Of a DNA stretch of 64,000 nt, positions 23,906 through 36,955 are shown in pieces. The notes under the pieces were generated by a model, which was not told where the DNA came from, did no database searches, and was given only the letters and a program-made list of their open reading frames with translations. The stretch is taken from the NCBI GenBank assembly GCA_034620365.1, contig JAQGEQ010000322.1, positions 62,001 to 126,000 of the forward strand, given 5' to 3'. Every line of letters starts with the position of its first letter. The stretch's first letter is position 1. A program made the translations under genes and the position numbers. Source of the DNA: Pegea sp. RAD2-039. Its lineage: Eukaryota > Chordata > Thaliacea > Salpida > Salpidae.

Positions 23906-24937
23906 ATGGAGAAGCTATTTTATCTAATAACTTTTATTTTTCTAATTACTAAGATTCAAGCTCAAGTATGTTGCGATTGTCAAAACAAAATTATGAGATG
24001 TGAAGGAAACAGACTTACAACGATACCAGTTTGTCCAAGCTGTTCTGATATTGTTGAGATATATTTTGTTGAAAATATGATGACTGAATTATTAGTTCCA
24101 AAACTTTATAAAAAAATCAAACGTTTAAATGTAGCTAAAAATCAAATTAGAAATTTATATCCGTTTTCTATCTATAATTTCCCAAATTTAGAAACTTTAA
24201 ATTTATCTTACAACCCCGTAAAACAGTTTTTTAATCTGAATAAAGGTCGTTTTCGAAGCTTACAAGCACTATACATGAGAAATTGTATAGACTTAGACAC
24301 AGATATTCTTAAGCCGATGTCAAATGCTTTTCCGAATTTGAAAATATTATCTCTTAGACGAAATAAACTTAAAAGAATTTCATCTTCGGTGCTGCCACGG
24401 TCCTTAAGCTTATTGGATTTATCTTACAACGATTTCACTTCTTTAAAAAATGATGATCTGGATTTAACTCGATTGAAAAACTTAGATAGTTTGGATTTAT
24501 CTGGAGTAACTCTGGTTGAAGATTGGAGTCCATTTTTATTTCCAATTACACTTAAAAAGTTATCTTTGAGGAATGTTCATCCTAAAGAAATCGATTTAGT
24601 TGGTTTTTCTGATAGATTAACTCATATCTGGTTAGATCTACAACCTAATCTATTTGAATGTAATTGCGAATTTGTGAGAAATTACATTGAAATAGTTGAT
24701 GCAAATTTATTAGACTTTCAGTATGGTTATAAGGGTAACTGTTTTGGGTGCAGAATCACTACAAATAATCAGAGTGTTCATGTTTTCAATGATGAACTTT
24801 TTCAAAAATCAAATTTTCCTATTCTAAAAGAAACTTATGATAATGAAGTGGCTTGTGCCCTTAGAGATGAAACTTTACCAGTTGATAGAGGTCCTCCGGA
24901 GTCTTCTGATGACTTCTGCAATATCCCTTTAGTATAA
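23906..24937 (+). CDS. Secreted leucine-rich repeat protein, intronless
   Basis: 343 aa in a single exon. Residues 1-19 form a signal peptide (hydrophobic LFYLITFIFLIT, cleavage likely after IQAQ). A cysteine-rich LRRNT cap follows (VCCDCQNKIMRC), then about six to seven leucine-rich repeats with readable cores, for example LNVAKNQIRNL, LETLNLSYNPV, LKILSLRRNKLKRI and LSLLDLSYNDFTSL. An LRRCT-like cap begins with FECNCEF near residue 250 and has further cysteines at GNCFGC and near the end (ACAL, DDFC). There is no transmembrane segment or GPI-type tail after the LRRs, so it should be a secreted matrix, adhesion or ligand-binding protein. I cannot assign an ortholog. AATAAA at 25003-25008 is a likely poly(A) signal. 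Confidence 0.88.
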   Translation: MEKLFYLITFIFLITKIQAQVCCDCQNKIMRCEGNRLTTIPVCPSCSDIVEIYFVENMMTELLVPKLYKKIKRLNVAKNQIRNLYPFSIYNFPNLETLNLSYNPVKQFFNLNKGRFRSLQALYMRNCIDLDTDILKPMSNAFPNLKILSLRRNKLKRISSSVLPRSLSLLDLSYNDFTSLKNDDLDLTRLKNLDSLDLSGVTLVEDWSPFLFPITLKKLSLRNVHPKEIDLVGFSDRLTHIWLDLQPNLFECNCEFVRNYIEIVDANLLDFQYGYKGNCFGCRITTNNQSVHVFNDELFQKSNFPILKETYDNEVACALRDETLPVDRGPPESSDDFCNIPLV

Positions 24938-24939
24938 CT

Positions 24940-27900
24940 TCTGATTTCTAAGAGTTTTTATATTTCTTTACTATAATATGTTATCATTTAAAAGCAATGC
25001 TAAATAAATTCAACATTAAAATTAAAGTTTATGTCGTAAATTTGTTGTAAAAAAAGTAAGATCTTTGAGAATTTTTTAGATTACTTATTTGAGTTTTATT
25101 AATTCTGAAACTTACTGAAATTAATTTTATTTTTTTGATTTATTTCCTAAAATTGTTTAATGAACTTCAAATACTTCAAATTTTATTTATAACAATTATT
25201 TTTTTAATTATTTTTTCTATTTAATTGAAAAAAAAAAGTACTTTTGTAAAACAGCTTTAAACAGAAAGTAATCTTTGACCTTTGATACAAAGATTTGGTC
25301 ATAGAAAAATTTTCACAGATCAAAATACTAGACAACTAAATTTGTATTTTTCTAATTTATTTATTTTGATTTTTTAAAACTAGTTTACTACTAATAAAAC
25401 CTATTCTACTGAAATGTCTTAAGGTTAAAGTTACTTTGTGAAACACAAATGCATATAGCAAAGCACCTGCTGAAAGTGAACTTGGTATCATTTAAAAAAA
25501 TGTATCGATTTAAAAGTAATTTTCCAGTTTAGAGGTTTTCGGACAGAAATATTTAGTTAAATTACAAAAACCTATCTGCAAGATATAAAACACATAAAAT
25601 AAAGTTGAAATATAACATTTATATCATTCTATTATATACTGCTGTTTACTAAGATTAAATTTACTAATGTAAGATATGCCAGCTTTAATATTTGTTCATG
25701 TAACGTTGATTAATATAGAAGTAATAGTTCTCTTTAATGAGAAGTATTTTTTTGTTCACTGTTCATTTCGCAAAGTGTTATATCGTGTAAAGATTATATA
25801 CAAGTAAGATGTATTCTAAAAACTTAGCTTGCTGAGTTTTGCAAGTTAAAAAAGCTAAAGTAATGTTTATTTGAACTTCCCCTAAAACAAAACTGAAATA
25901 ATTGATTTAGTTACATTTGAAAAATCTCAGTTTCTAAAAATATTTTCATTTTAAAACTTGTTTGCTTATAAAAGATTTTTACCTGCTAAAATGTAAAAAA
26001 GTTATATAAATATTGTAAGCAAACAAAGATGCATTTTTTACAAATTTATATTAGAATGAAAATTTAGAATTCTTAAGATCAGAATCAGAAGGATTTATAG
26101 GTTTGTGACAAATCAGTTTTGACATAAAATAAAATCAAATAAGAAAAACTTCCACGCGAAATTGAAGGTAAGAACTCTTTGTTTTCATCTGATATTCGTT
26201 ATGACTATATTATGATTTATTATAAACAAAACTCACAAATAAAACTTTCTTTAATACAAACTTGATTCTGATACTTTATTCAGATAGACTTATGAATGTC
26301 TATTGAGTTTATTTAAATAAAGTATCATCCATACAAAGTATTCAATTACAAAGATTTGTAGAAAAGCTTTTTGAAGTCAACTGACGGCATTCTATAAGAA
26401 ATCTGAAACTTATAAGTAAGCAATAATTATATTAAAACCCACAAATATTCAAAACAATATCAGCGATAAAGTAAAAATGAATTCTTCGGAAAAAAAACTT
26501 ACATATATTCTTTACACTAAATAAGTGTATTGCAGTAGGTTTAAATTTTTTCTTATTTTAATCACAGTTTCTATATTCTTCTAGTCTTTTAATCTGAGTT
26601 ATTTGAAGGTAGATAGTACTCTTTATTTGATCAATGGCCTATGAGTTTGGTTACGCCAATTAGCTTTGCGTGTAACTGGTATCTTCCATATTGTTTTACT
26701 GAAACAGCTAAAATTAATAATTGAAAAGCAGATGATGAAAGTCTGGTTTAGATTTAACTAGTTTAAAAAATTTGTTAGAATCTTTTTATAAACTGTATGC
26801 CTCTAAATGTGTGGGTTATACTTGAAAATCAAAAGTATTGTTTCTGTTTAATTGCTGTTAAAAGTTGTTTATATTTATTACTAAAAAGTCAACAACAAAG
26901 CTTTACGATACAAATATTTTAACGGCAAATGTCAATTAAGATCTAATCAAATAATTTTACTGAAATGAATTTAATTCAACCAAAATGCAAAAGTTTAAGT
27001 ATTTAGAAACAAATAGAAAATTTAAAATCATTGTTAATGATTAATAAAAACTATAAAGTTGATTAATTGGCAAGCACAAAATTGTGAGATGATAAAAATG
27101 TTATTTTGTGGGTTTATTTCTGTGCAATATAAATTTTACACTTAAATATTGATTTTTGTAAGAAAATTTTTTATATAGTTGTGTTTATGGACATTCACTA
27201 TATATATCTATACTCTACTAATAAGTTTCAAACCATTTTTGAAAACTTATTAATAAATGAAAAATTTACAAGCCAGGAAAAATTGCTTTTTTTGGAAGTT
27301 CAATCTTCTTTGTTTACATTTTTGCAAATAATCTTAATTAAGTACAAAATATATGAAAATAGCATCCATAAAAATGTGATAAAAAGAATTATTCATATTT
27401 ACAGAAAAATCTAAAGTGTTTTCTTACAACTATTATAATTAAATATGACGACCGAAAAGATGTATAAATAAAATTTATAAGTAAAATCGTTTTAACCATT
27501 GAAAAAAGAGCAAAATTATATAGAGAATATTATCTAATTATTTTTAATGAAAGTGTTTAAAATAATCACAAATAAAAATTCTTAAATAACTGAAGTAATT
27601 ATCTGAAGTTTTTTAAAAAAGTACGATCATAAGTTTCTAACTGTAAATATAATCAAATGTTTATAGGCAATTCATGAAAATGGTACATGAGATCTTACTT
27701 AGTTTCAACAATTATTAAAAAGTTTATTGATAAGTTGAAGATAGGAAAAATATGAATATTATTTTTTATATCTTTTTATTATATCAAAGTTTATTAAAGT
27801 CAACTTGCCATAAAATTAGAATTTTTCGCAAAATAAACGATTATGAAACATTTAATAACGATTTTCAGTTAAAACAAGATATGGTAAGATGTTTAAAATG

Positions 27901-28655
27901 TTTTTTTTCGATACAAACACTTTTTAAGCATTATCAAAAGTAGCAAGTAAATACATTAGAGGTTTTGAATGTATCGAACCGCTTGTTGCTATTTTCGTTG
28001 TGAAAGTCGTTAGTAGAATAAATCGATCACTAGTGTGTGAATGTAATAAATTTTATGTCAAAATCTCAGCATGATTTGCATACACTTCAATATAAGCTCG
28101 TTTCATAGAGTTTCAGACGCAATGTAGGGTTTACAATTATTGGGTAAAAAAGAAGAACTTTCTTTTAGGATCAAGCCAATAAAATGGCAAATCATTTGAC
28201 TTAAGCATTACATACAGCATTTACAGACTAGAGAATTAGATTTGGGTGTTAAGTATAAGTTCAATTAGTTGTTTACTAGCGATATTATCAGAATTTTATT
28301 TTTTTCATATTATATATTTATTTTTGAAGATTTTTTGAATCAAATAATAATAAAGTTATCAGATAAGTTCTTAGAAAATTTGACCACCAATATTTTCAAT
28401 GCTTTTTTTACAGATTAAAAAGACTTTTAGATATCGTTTAATCGTAATTGCTTAACATAAGCAACTGTTTAGAGAACTAAGTTAAATAATCACTATGAAG
28501 ATTATTAAATTCAGTAACTAAAATAGAATTTGTAAATTAAATTTTTGATATAAATTCAATACTATTAAATCCTTATTTTTCTGCTAATGGTTATTTCGAA
28601 ACATTTTCAAAAACGTTTTTGTTATTTTAAAGAAATTTATAATCATTTTTATCAA
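24940..28655. other. AT-rich gap between the LRR and homeobox genes
   Basis: About 3.7 kb with only short AT-driven open frames (for example 27181-27414 and 27752-27943), none resembling a family. It probably includes upstream regulatory DNA of the homeobox gene; no specific site is identified. Confidence 0.4.
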
Positions 28656-28660
28656 GTAAA

Positions 28661-31380
28661 ATGCATACAACACAACATCAAGCTTACAATGATTTCTATA
28701 ACTACTCACAAAATTACCAACAACAGTTTAATAAGGATTCAAACAGTTTTTCCAAGTTTGTTGCAGAGCCTTTGCAATGGAATAATACTGATTCCATTGA
28801 ACGATCGAGACCTGAGTGTTATTATTCTATCAAGAAATCAGCACAGTTTGGGTTAGACTCGAACAAATCTGTGAAAAGAAAGTCTTTTCCTTGGAATTAT
28901 GATTTGATGAACGGTCATATCGTTGAAAGTTGTTTAGCGTTTGAACAATTACGCTCAACTGCAACAAAATGTCCGACAAGCTCTCCTATCACTAAACCAA
29001 GGTGTTCATTATTTGGGAACTTCTTAACTTCCTTAGAGCATGAATCAGATAGTTTTGATGAACAGTATCAGATTACATCTGATCAAAGCTTTCTAAACAG
29101 TTTTGTGGTGAAAAAAGAGGCGTCAAACAAGACGCGGCCTTTGGCTCAGAAATGTTTTGCTTCTAGTATTACTTCTTATCAAGTTAAACAATCTGCAAAG
29201 AGTAATATAGACGAAATAGATAAACCCACCACCTCGAATAAAAGACACAGAACAAGGTTCACCCCTACACAACTTAAAGAATTGGAAAATAACTTTTCAA
29301 CAACTCATTATCCGGATATTTTCATGAGAGAGGAAATCGCGAAAAAAATTGGCTTGACTGAATCCAGAGTTCAGGTAACTGAGATACTTAAAAGTTGCTT
29401 TTTTAACTTATTCTTCAAATATAATTTCAAAATTTGAACGTTTTATAATTAAGAACCAATTGGTTCTTACATCTAAAATACAAGTTTACGTTTTAAGTGC
29501 TTCAATTTTTAAAACAATTGCTTTGTAATTATTGCGTCAGCTTTTTATTAAATCTGAAAACTAACTTTATGTTAAACTTGTATCTACTTTCATTAAAGAA
29601 ACTTTAAACGATTGAAAAACAGTAAAACTAAACAATTGTATAAGTTATAATCAATTTGATCGTTATCATACAACATATTCTTTTATTAAAAACAATTTTT
29701 GTGAATATTTTATCATTAAGTACCGACAGGGTTTTGAGTTTTATCTAATAACCATTTTTTTTAATTATTTCAATTTAAATAGTCATATTGTGAAACAAAT
29801 TTTCAACAAAAGTAAAAGAAACTTTAAAATAATTGGAATGTAGTTTGTAGTTACATCTCAACTATTAGTTGTTTTAAAACATAAGCTATTATTATAAACA
29901 GAATTTATTTTCCAAAAAGTTTTTTTGAACAGCAATTCTTAGAATTTTTGTAAGTGTAAAGATTCAATATTTGTTTTATGAACAACAAAATGACACAATG
30001 ACATCTACAGTGCTTGATTAATATTAGAAAGAAAATGGAGACACTGTTGAATGATATTTGCGTTAACTATTACTTCAGCAAAGATGGATTCCTCTAAACC
30101 TCAAATTGAGATGACATTTCCAAAATAAACTTTGATGTGTTTATGATTTTAAAGTCTTTACAAAATATTTGTTATTCACACTAGGTATGAAGATTTCATT
30201 GACAAAATACCTTCAAATTTGAATGATTTTACACTTTTTTTTCAGTTTGAAAATCATGTTTCTGAACATTTTGACATTTGTTTGTTTATAAATTCTTTTC
30301 TTCGATTTTTTGCTATGATGATATTTTGTCTTCCCATCTTTTCTAGGTTTGGTTTCAAAACCGTCGAGCTAAATGGAAGAGACAGAAAAAAGCTTCGCGT
30401 TCAACCAGAAGCTGGTGTATTGGTAGCGGAGAGATCAACTTTACGAATCGAGCGTTTATCGACCCTCACCGACCTACAAACTCTGGTCATGAACTTTCAA
30501 ATCGAAGTGACCGCGCCAACATTCACTTAAACAGCGGAGAACTTCGATTTCATCCATGTTCTAGAGGTTTGTGATGTTGGAAAATTATTATAAAAAATTT
30601 AATTCTAAATAAAGGTCAGAATGAAATGTAAATAAAACTATAAAAATTGAAGTTTTAGATATTTTCTATTAATTTGTTGTCAAATCATTTGGTCTAATTT
30701 TATTTAAAATATATATTAATCAAATTGACAAAATGAAAATATATTTATATAATATCAATATTTGAAATAAACAAAAAACTTTATTAAATTGTTTTAAGTT
30801 GGTTTTATTACTGCAGTTTGATTGTATTTTATATCTATTTACAACAGCTAGAAATAAATTGATTGAATTTATAAAAGATTAAAAAGGTGTTTTTTTATGG
30901 ATTTTTTTCAAAATAATTCAAATTTTTCTCAATTATTTTTCGACAAAATTTTATTCTTCAAATAATATTCAAAAAAATATATCAAATAAAATTATAAAGA
31001 AAAATTGTAGTTTACAGTATGCAGTCTGGTTATCACGAGCTGTCAGATGTCAAAACGCCCGATAATAACCTTTCTGATGTTCCAATGCATATTGTTTCAA
31101 GGTATGTTTGGATTCTAATCGATTTTATGAGTAATCAAAGTTTCTAATTAGTAATGATCAATTGTTTTTTGGCATAATTTAAATGCCTTCATAATTAAGC
31201 AACTTTACAATACTTTTAGAAATACAATTTCTGATTGTAAAACCATCTTACTTATTTCAAGTAATCAAGTTTTCAAAGACACTAATTTAAGATTGATAAA
31301 TATTCAAAGATTATTCTGCTGAAATCTATATTTTTAGATCAGCACCTCAGGCGAACGCTTATTGTACTTATAGCGCTTGA
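28661..31380 (+). CDS. otp: Orthopedia-like paired-class homeobox protein
   Basis: Homeodomain transcription factor of the paired-like class; Orthopedia specifies neurosecretory and hypothalamic-type neurons in bilaterians. Exons: 28661-29374, 30347-30566, 31011-31101 and 31338-31380, in phase, 355 aa. The homeodomain starts at [20 protein letters not shown] (near residue 192) and contains [20 protein letters not shown] and [19 protein letters not shown], with the intron after SRVQ, a classic site in paired-like genes. [18 protein letters not shown] and [12 protein letters not shown] are closest to Orthopedia as I know the family. Position 50 of the homeodomain is Gln. The N-terminal 190 residues are Gln, Asn and Ser-rich without a known domain. 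The last exons encode a short hydrophilic tail ending CTYSA, with no clear OAR motif. The exon 3 acceptor (31010) was chosen because it keeps the frame with a normal donor at 30567. Orthology is likely but not certain. Confidence 0.85.
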
Positions 31381-31389
31381 ATGCGTTGA

Positions 31390-32025
31390 AGATACGATTT
31401 TGAAAACCACAAGATGATTTGTTATCTAATCAAATTGAAATTGTTTTAATTATTAACATGTGTAAATTAACAGTAAACAATTTATGTTTTGATGTTTTTT
31501 ATTTGATCGAATTTGTTTTTAAAAAATAGTTTTTTGTGATAAAACTCGAATTGAAATAAAAGTCTTTGCAATTCTCTTAATTTTGATAAAAATTTAAATA
31601 ATAGTTAGAAAAAGTCTTGTGAAAAACACAATCTTTATCTAGGAAAATTATTAAACAAATTTTGATATTCAGAATTTTTTTGATTGCCACAAAACAAATC
31701 TGTATTTTTTATTTACTGAAAGTTCTATGTATTTCGACTTTAGATGATATTGTGAAGTATTTCATCTTAATTTCTAATATTTGTTAATTATTTAGTAAAA
31801 TTAATCAAATTCATTTTAATTAATCAGGATAAAGTAGCTTTTAGAAAATGTCAACGAATTTTGTTCAATTAAAAAATCAAGTCAGAATTTTTTAAAAATT
31901 TAGTTTTAATAATTGAAACTAAATTAATTTTATTAGAAAAAGCAAATAAATAATATTTTTTTGTGATAACAAATTTGATAATTGCTTTATTAGCGAAATA
32001 AAAACTCTTCAAGAAAATAAAGTCT
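31390..32025. other. Gap between the homeobox gene and PSMD5
   Basis: Convergent gene ends with AT-rich untranslated sequence. A minus-strand AATAAA (TTTATT at about 31985-31990) can serve PSMD5. Nothing else is seen. Confidence 0.4.
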
Positions 32026-32027
32026 TC

Positions 32028-34584
32028 TTAACTTCCACTATTTACAGCAACCTACAAATTAATAATATTTTGATTACAAGTGATATTTAAAAAATAACAA
32101 AAACCATTTTTATTTAAATTTAGTTTTATGAAAAAAATTCCATGAAATCGATTTATGGAAGAAAATGAAAGACTAACTTGTGGAATTGTTTCGCTGTTAT
32201 GATGAGTTGGGTTGAGATATTTACGAAAATTGATGAAGTATTCATTGCCAAATACCTCAGCACATTGACGATGTTCAGTAATTCTTTTTATCAACTTATA
32301 TTTATTTCTTGCTGTAGATGGATGTAAATTTGATCTATCAAGCAAAAACTCAACCAAAAATGGATGTTGCTTCATCAATCTTAAAGCCCAAGTCAACGAA
32401 GCCAAACTAATTAACTAAAAAGAAATCAGTTTATGAAGAGAGGTTAAGTGATAACTACCATATTGAAACCACAAGTGCTGAGTTTTTCAGTTGGATATTT
32501 ACAAAGATCAACTATTGGTTGGATTGAGTTGTTACTGTAGTAAAAAAACCAAGAACTTGTAATCGATTCTAGGTTTAGAAGTAAATCTTGACCAGCCTGA
32601 AAAAAATCGAAACCATGATAATGTGAATATGATAAAAGTTCAACTAACCGAGATAATATCAAAGAGACTACAAAAAGTTAAAGAAATTGTCTCTTTCATG
32701 TATTCATCAGAAGTCTTGGATAAGTTTGATAATTTGTTGATAACTTTATCAATGTTATCTGTAAAAAAATAAAACTGTGACTACTAACTACAAATATTGA
32801 TGTCAATAAATCATTTTGACTCTAGTATCTAAACTCTTGATATCTTCTGGTCGCCAACTTTGCCTTTTTATGATAGCTATGACAGTAGTGGGCCCTAAAA
32901 TGTGGTTGGTCGCTGACAGAGTGGACTTTGATGTTTAATATCAGCAAATCTACTTCAAATCCGACGTATGTGGATAACCTGTTAAAAAATACTTCAATTT
33001 AACTGACTTGTTGTTGACAGAAGAATCTTTCCATCAGAAGATTCAGCTACAACTCCAAGAGTTTCAATTGCGATTAGTTTAATTGCAAAATCATTATCTT
33101 CTAATATCATATGGAAAAGCAGAGGAAGAAAATTTGAGAAAATTCCTTCCAAATATTTTACACCTTTATATAAGCACACCTTTCCAAAAAACTTCACAGC
33201 ACCTTAAAAAAAAAAGCATTTCTCACTAAAGAAAAAAAATATAGAAATTGTTAAATACCATTAATAAAATAAGTTCCAAAAGGATCGCTAGCAGCTTGCT
33301 TAATAGACTCGGCCATATCTGAAACTACGCCAAATTGTACCAGATAATCAAGTACATGGGCAGAAGATGCAAAATCAGCAAGCATAGTACAACAAGTTGC
33401 TTTCAGAAGGATATCTCTACCTGTGAAAAAATCAGAAAAATGTCAATTGTTTTCAGCAAATTTAATTTTATCAAAAACTAACTTTGAAACTCTCGAAAAA
33501 ATTGTGTTAAGATCGTTGAATTTGAACAGATATCAAGGAGCTGATTGGACGATTTTCCGATGTTACAAACCACCTGAGGGACAAGCCAGGTGAAGAATTA
33601 TACAGATAAACTAAAACAACTGATACCTCATACACACGTAGTCGGACTGCTTCGTTTTTTGTCATGACATTTTGAAGTACAGTTAATAATGATTCTGTGG
33701 AAGTACTCAGCATCATATTAGCTCCTTTTACAGAATTACATCCAAAATAAGATAAAAATTGACAAGCAGAAGATGCAAGTGATAAATCATCACTAGCAAG
33801 TAGAAGAATAACTGATCTAATAATTTCAGAGGACTCTATAAGAATATCGATTCCATTTGGACTTTTCAACATTCGTAACAACTAAACAAATCACAAAATA
33901 TATAAAAGTTTTCCTAAAGTGGTGTTCTCACCTGTTTGATAACTACTTCAACAACATTTTTATTAGTATGAGTCAAACCAAATTGAAAAGAAGATGAGAG
34001 CTCATTTAAGACATCTAAAGGATCTAAATGAGATAAGATTGTATTGATGATGGAGCAAGCAAGTTCAACTTCTTCACTGAAATGATAAAAAAGTAGTTGA
34101 AGAACCACTACATTAAATATCAATATTTTTTAATAATAATTTTTAATTAATTTTAATAATTGCAATAAAAGATTTTTCAACTAAATTGATTTATCAAGAT
34201 AAAAATCTGATAGTAAAAGTTTAATCCATGATTCAGTTTTTATAATTATTTTTTTTTACAAATAGCTACTTTTGTGAAGACTTTTCAATCAAAAACAGAT
34301 TACTAAGCATATTCAGTAACTGCTGTGAGTTTATTCAAATATATTTATAAAGAATCAACTTAATAAGATAAATGTGTGACAAATTAAACTTACATATTCT
34401 CGCTATCAAAGCTTTGAAACAAATATTTCATATCTGAAATACGAATAGTATTTTGTATAGATGTAGCAGCTTGTGTATATAAAAACATTCGAATATCCAT
34501 TAAACTCTGCATCCTATTCTGGTTACTAGCAAGGTTTAGACCCTCAAAAAGAGAAGAAATTTCTTCTAAACTTGCATTTGCCAT
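32028..34584 (-). CDS. PSMD5: 26S proteasome assembly chaperone PSMD5 (S5b)
   Basis: PSMD5/S5b is a HEAT/ARM-repeat chaperone that binds the proteasome base subunit Rpt2 during regulatory particle assembly and is absent from the finished proteasome. Ten exons join in phase to 515 aa (human about 504): 34394-34584, 33932-34076, 33627-33881, 33483-33573, 33259-33420, 33008-33202, 32649-32758, 32459-32596, 32178-32414 and 32028-32051. Family hallmarks: an N-terminal Leu-rich helix region; SRDILLKATCCTMLADFAS followed by SDPFGTYFINGAVKFFGKV, very like human RDVLLQATAMELLSDLAH and DPFSSFYLPGFVKFFG; and a C-terminal block with NKYKLIKRITEHRQCAEVFG and YLNP. The product is all helical with no catalytic site. 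The intron at 32759-33007 is larger than the rest and I found no missing exon in it. Identity is strong from collinear conserved blocks. Confidence 0.92.
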
Positions 34585-34589
34585 TTATT

Positions 34590-35450
34590 CCTTATCTTAA
34601 AAATAAGCTTGTTTTTTATTTATTATTGATTGTGCTAATAAAGAATTCTAACCACAGATAACATTTCATTCTGGGTTTTTCATAAAATAAACTTCTTAAA
34701 ATAATTTGATCTGTTTTTATTTGTGTTAAAAAGTTACAAACACAGATTATAAACTTGTAGAAATTTAAAGTTGATTAATTTAAAGAAGGTAAGACTTATT
34801 ATTAAATTGACTATTTCATTTAGGCAACTTTATGCAACAAAATCTTAGTTTTAATGATTTTTAATATTTTACAAATAATAAAACCTCACAAATGTATTTT
34901 ATTGGTTTATTTTTTGCTATAATTTGTTTTCTATAGCTAAGCCTAGCTTTATAACAACTAAATGTTATATGAAATAAACCAAATAAAAATATATTATCAA
35001 AAAGTCATACTTTCTACTTTAAAATAATTTCAAAATGTTATTAAAAACTAAAAAATAGTAATTAGTTAAATAATTGTGGCAAAAATATCTAACAAAAAAC
35101 TGAACTTACCGAGAGTTGTAAACTAATATCTTTTATTCAATGTTTAATTGACTCCAAGGCCAGCAAATTAAATCAGCTATGAATGAAGTAATTTTAACAA
35201 AAAACCTAACAAAGAAATGTACAAAAATTTATTTCTCATGATTTTTAGTTTAAAATAACCTATACCCAGTAAGTTACATTAAAAACATTGATATTGAAAT
35301 CTATTATTTTATTGAAAACAACTGAATTATTTCGGCAACATACAAACAACTACAACAAGAGTAAATGTAAACATAGTCATCTACAAGAAGCAGAATAGCT
35401 TATCACTCTATGCCTCATCATTTTTGACAACCACTTTAATGTTTAGAAAC
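34590..35450. other. Intergenic PSMD5-SF3A3
   Basis: Holds the PSMD5 promoter side (right of 34584) and the SF3A3 3' untranslated region. A TTTATT (minus-strand AATAAA) at about 35307-35312 could end the SF3A3 message. No other feature is seen. Confidence 0.4.
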
Positions 35451-35453
35451 CAT

Positions 35454-36953
35454 CTAAAGTAGTCCTTGTCTGATTAAATCATCATATGTTCGTCTTGTAA
35501 CCACATTACCAGCAGAATCTTCAAATTCTTCTTCATGTTCTGGGTTCCAACGTTCAGCATTCTTAGCTTGACGAATTTTAGCCCAAAGGGCAAGGGCATC
35601 TTCAATTTTAGTCACATTAGCGAAATGGGCAGTGTTAGGAATACCCAGGCATCTCATGCCATGAGCATGTCTCCATTCAGAAAAATGCCGTTGAAAAGCT
35701 TTAGGCCCTCTATAAGTTTGGTTTCCACAAATTTCACATTTGTAATTTATATTTAAACCATGAAGTTTATATAACCAATAAGGAATTGGCTTTCCATCCC
35801 AACCTAAGGGCAAGTTTTTAGGATTATAAATAATCTCATTATCTTCATCCTCATCTTCACTTTCAGAGACAGGGTCTTCAACATCATCATCTTTTTCGGA
35901 TTCAATTCGAGCTTGTCGACGTTGTACATTATCCTTCGTATCAAGTTTTTGTTTATCTACTATATCAGTAAGTCTATAAATCTTAGCTTCCATCATAGCA
36001 ATGTTATACTGTTCATCTGTACGAGTTTTTTTCGAGTTTTTATTCTTAGCAAATAGAGATGGATCCAGTTGATCCAAATTCTTTCCTTTAGTTGAGAATA
36101 GACGTTCAGAACGTTGTTGTAGAGTTCCACCACACTTCAAGTTTAAAGCCATCAAAGCAGACTTAAGTCTGTCAAGACCTAAAGAGGCAAGTTCAGCAGC
36201 AGATGAGAAAGGTGTTAGATCCAAGTGGGCACCACTATGAGTCAAAGCACTTCCAGCTTCTTTACCCCAACCAATAAACTCACCCACACTCCACTTTGCC
36301 TTAAAATCTTTTTCAATTTGGAAAAATTCTTCATCCATATCATAAAGCGGCAGAACTCTTTCTAAATAACCAACCAAATAATTCAACAAGTTTTCCACAT
36401 AATCTTTATATTGCTTATTTTTAAACTTTCGCGGGAATTCATACAATCTATTAAAGATTTCTAAATAGTGAACATAAGTCACTTTTTCAATCCCTTTAAG
36501 ATTAACATACTGAGAGTGCAATTTATGCAAATCAAGGTACTTTCCATAACCTTCTTCGTCAGTAAAATCAACTAAATAAAGAGGCTCATCTGGGTTTGAT
36601 TCAATCTCTTTATAAAACTTATCAAATTCAACAGACATGGGAATGAAAATCTCATCTGGATGCTTTCTATGAAACTCTTTAACTTCTTTTAAATTCTTAT
36701 AGAATTCACCAAATTCATTAGGACCTGTTATAGCATCCATTTCCTCTTTACGCAGCCCATCTTTATCTTTATTTAGCTCAAGGATTGTTTTACAAACAGT
36801 AACAGATCTATCCAAAAAGAATTTAATCATATAATCATTATTTATTTGATCACGTTGGGTTTGTCTGCTCATCAACTGCAGGACTTTCATAGCATCAGCT
36901 AATCTTTCTCGTTCTTCATACAACCTTCGTTGTTGTTCCACGACAGTTTCCAT
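35454..36953 (-). CDS. SF3A3: Splicing factor 3A subunit 3 (SF3a60), intronless
   Basis: SF3a60 is part of the SF3a complex of U2 snRNP and helps anchor U2 to the branch-site region in the nucleus. A single 499-aa exon (human 501 aa) covers the whole protein. It starts [20 protein letters not shown] and ends DDLIRQGLL, both as in the family. In between are the long helical N-terminal half that holds SF3a120, a SAP-like segment ([20 protein letters not shown]), an acidic stretch near residue 370 ([12 protein letters not shown]), and the C-terminal matrin-type zinc finger [28 protein letters not shown] near residues 405-440. All zinc ligands are present, and no frameshift or stop interrupts it, so it looks functional. 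Lack of introns is notable because multi-exon genes flank it and the human gene has many introns. Confidence 0.97.
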   Translation of the reverse strand: METVVEQQRRLYEERERLADAMKVLQLMSRQTQRDQINNDYMIKFFLDRSVTVCKTILELNKDKDGLRKEEMDAITGPNEFGEFYKNLKEVKEFHRKHPDEIFIPMSVEFDKFYKEIESNPDEPLYLVDFTDEEGYGKYLDLHKLHSQYVNLKGIEKVTYVHYLEIFNRLYEFPRKFKNKQYKDYVENLLNYLVGYLERVLPLYDMDEEFFQIEKDFKAKWSVGEFIGWGKEAGSALTHSGAHLDLTPFSSAAELASLGLDRLKSALMALNLKCGGTLQQRSERLFSTKGKNLDQLDPSLFAKNKNSKKTRTDEQYNIAMMEAKIYRLTDIVDKQKLDTKDNVQRRQARIESEKDDDVEDPVSESEDEDEDNEIIYNPKNLPLGWDGKPIPYWLYKLHGLNINYKCEICGNQTYRGPKAFQRHFSEWRHAHGMRCLGIPNTAHFANVTKIEDALALWAKIRQAKNAERWNPEHEEEFEDSAGNVVTRRTYDDLIRQGLL

Positions 36954-36955
36954 TC

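Noticed and set aside
30219-30345. Upstream part of the open frame containing homeobox exon 2
   Set aside because: The frame before the acceptor at 30346 is intron; the homeodomain continues only from [10 protein letters not shown] and joins exon 1 after SRVQ.
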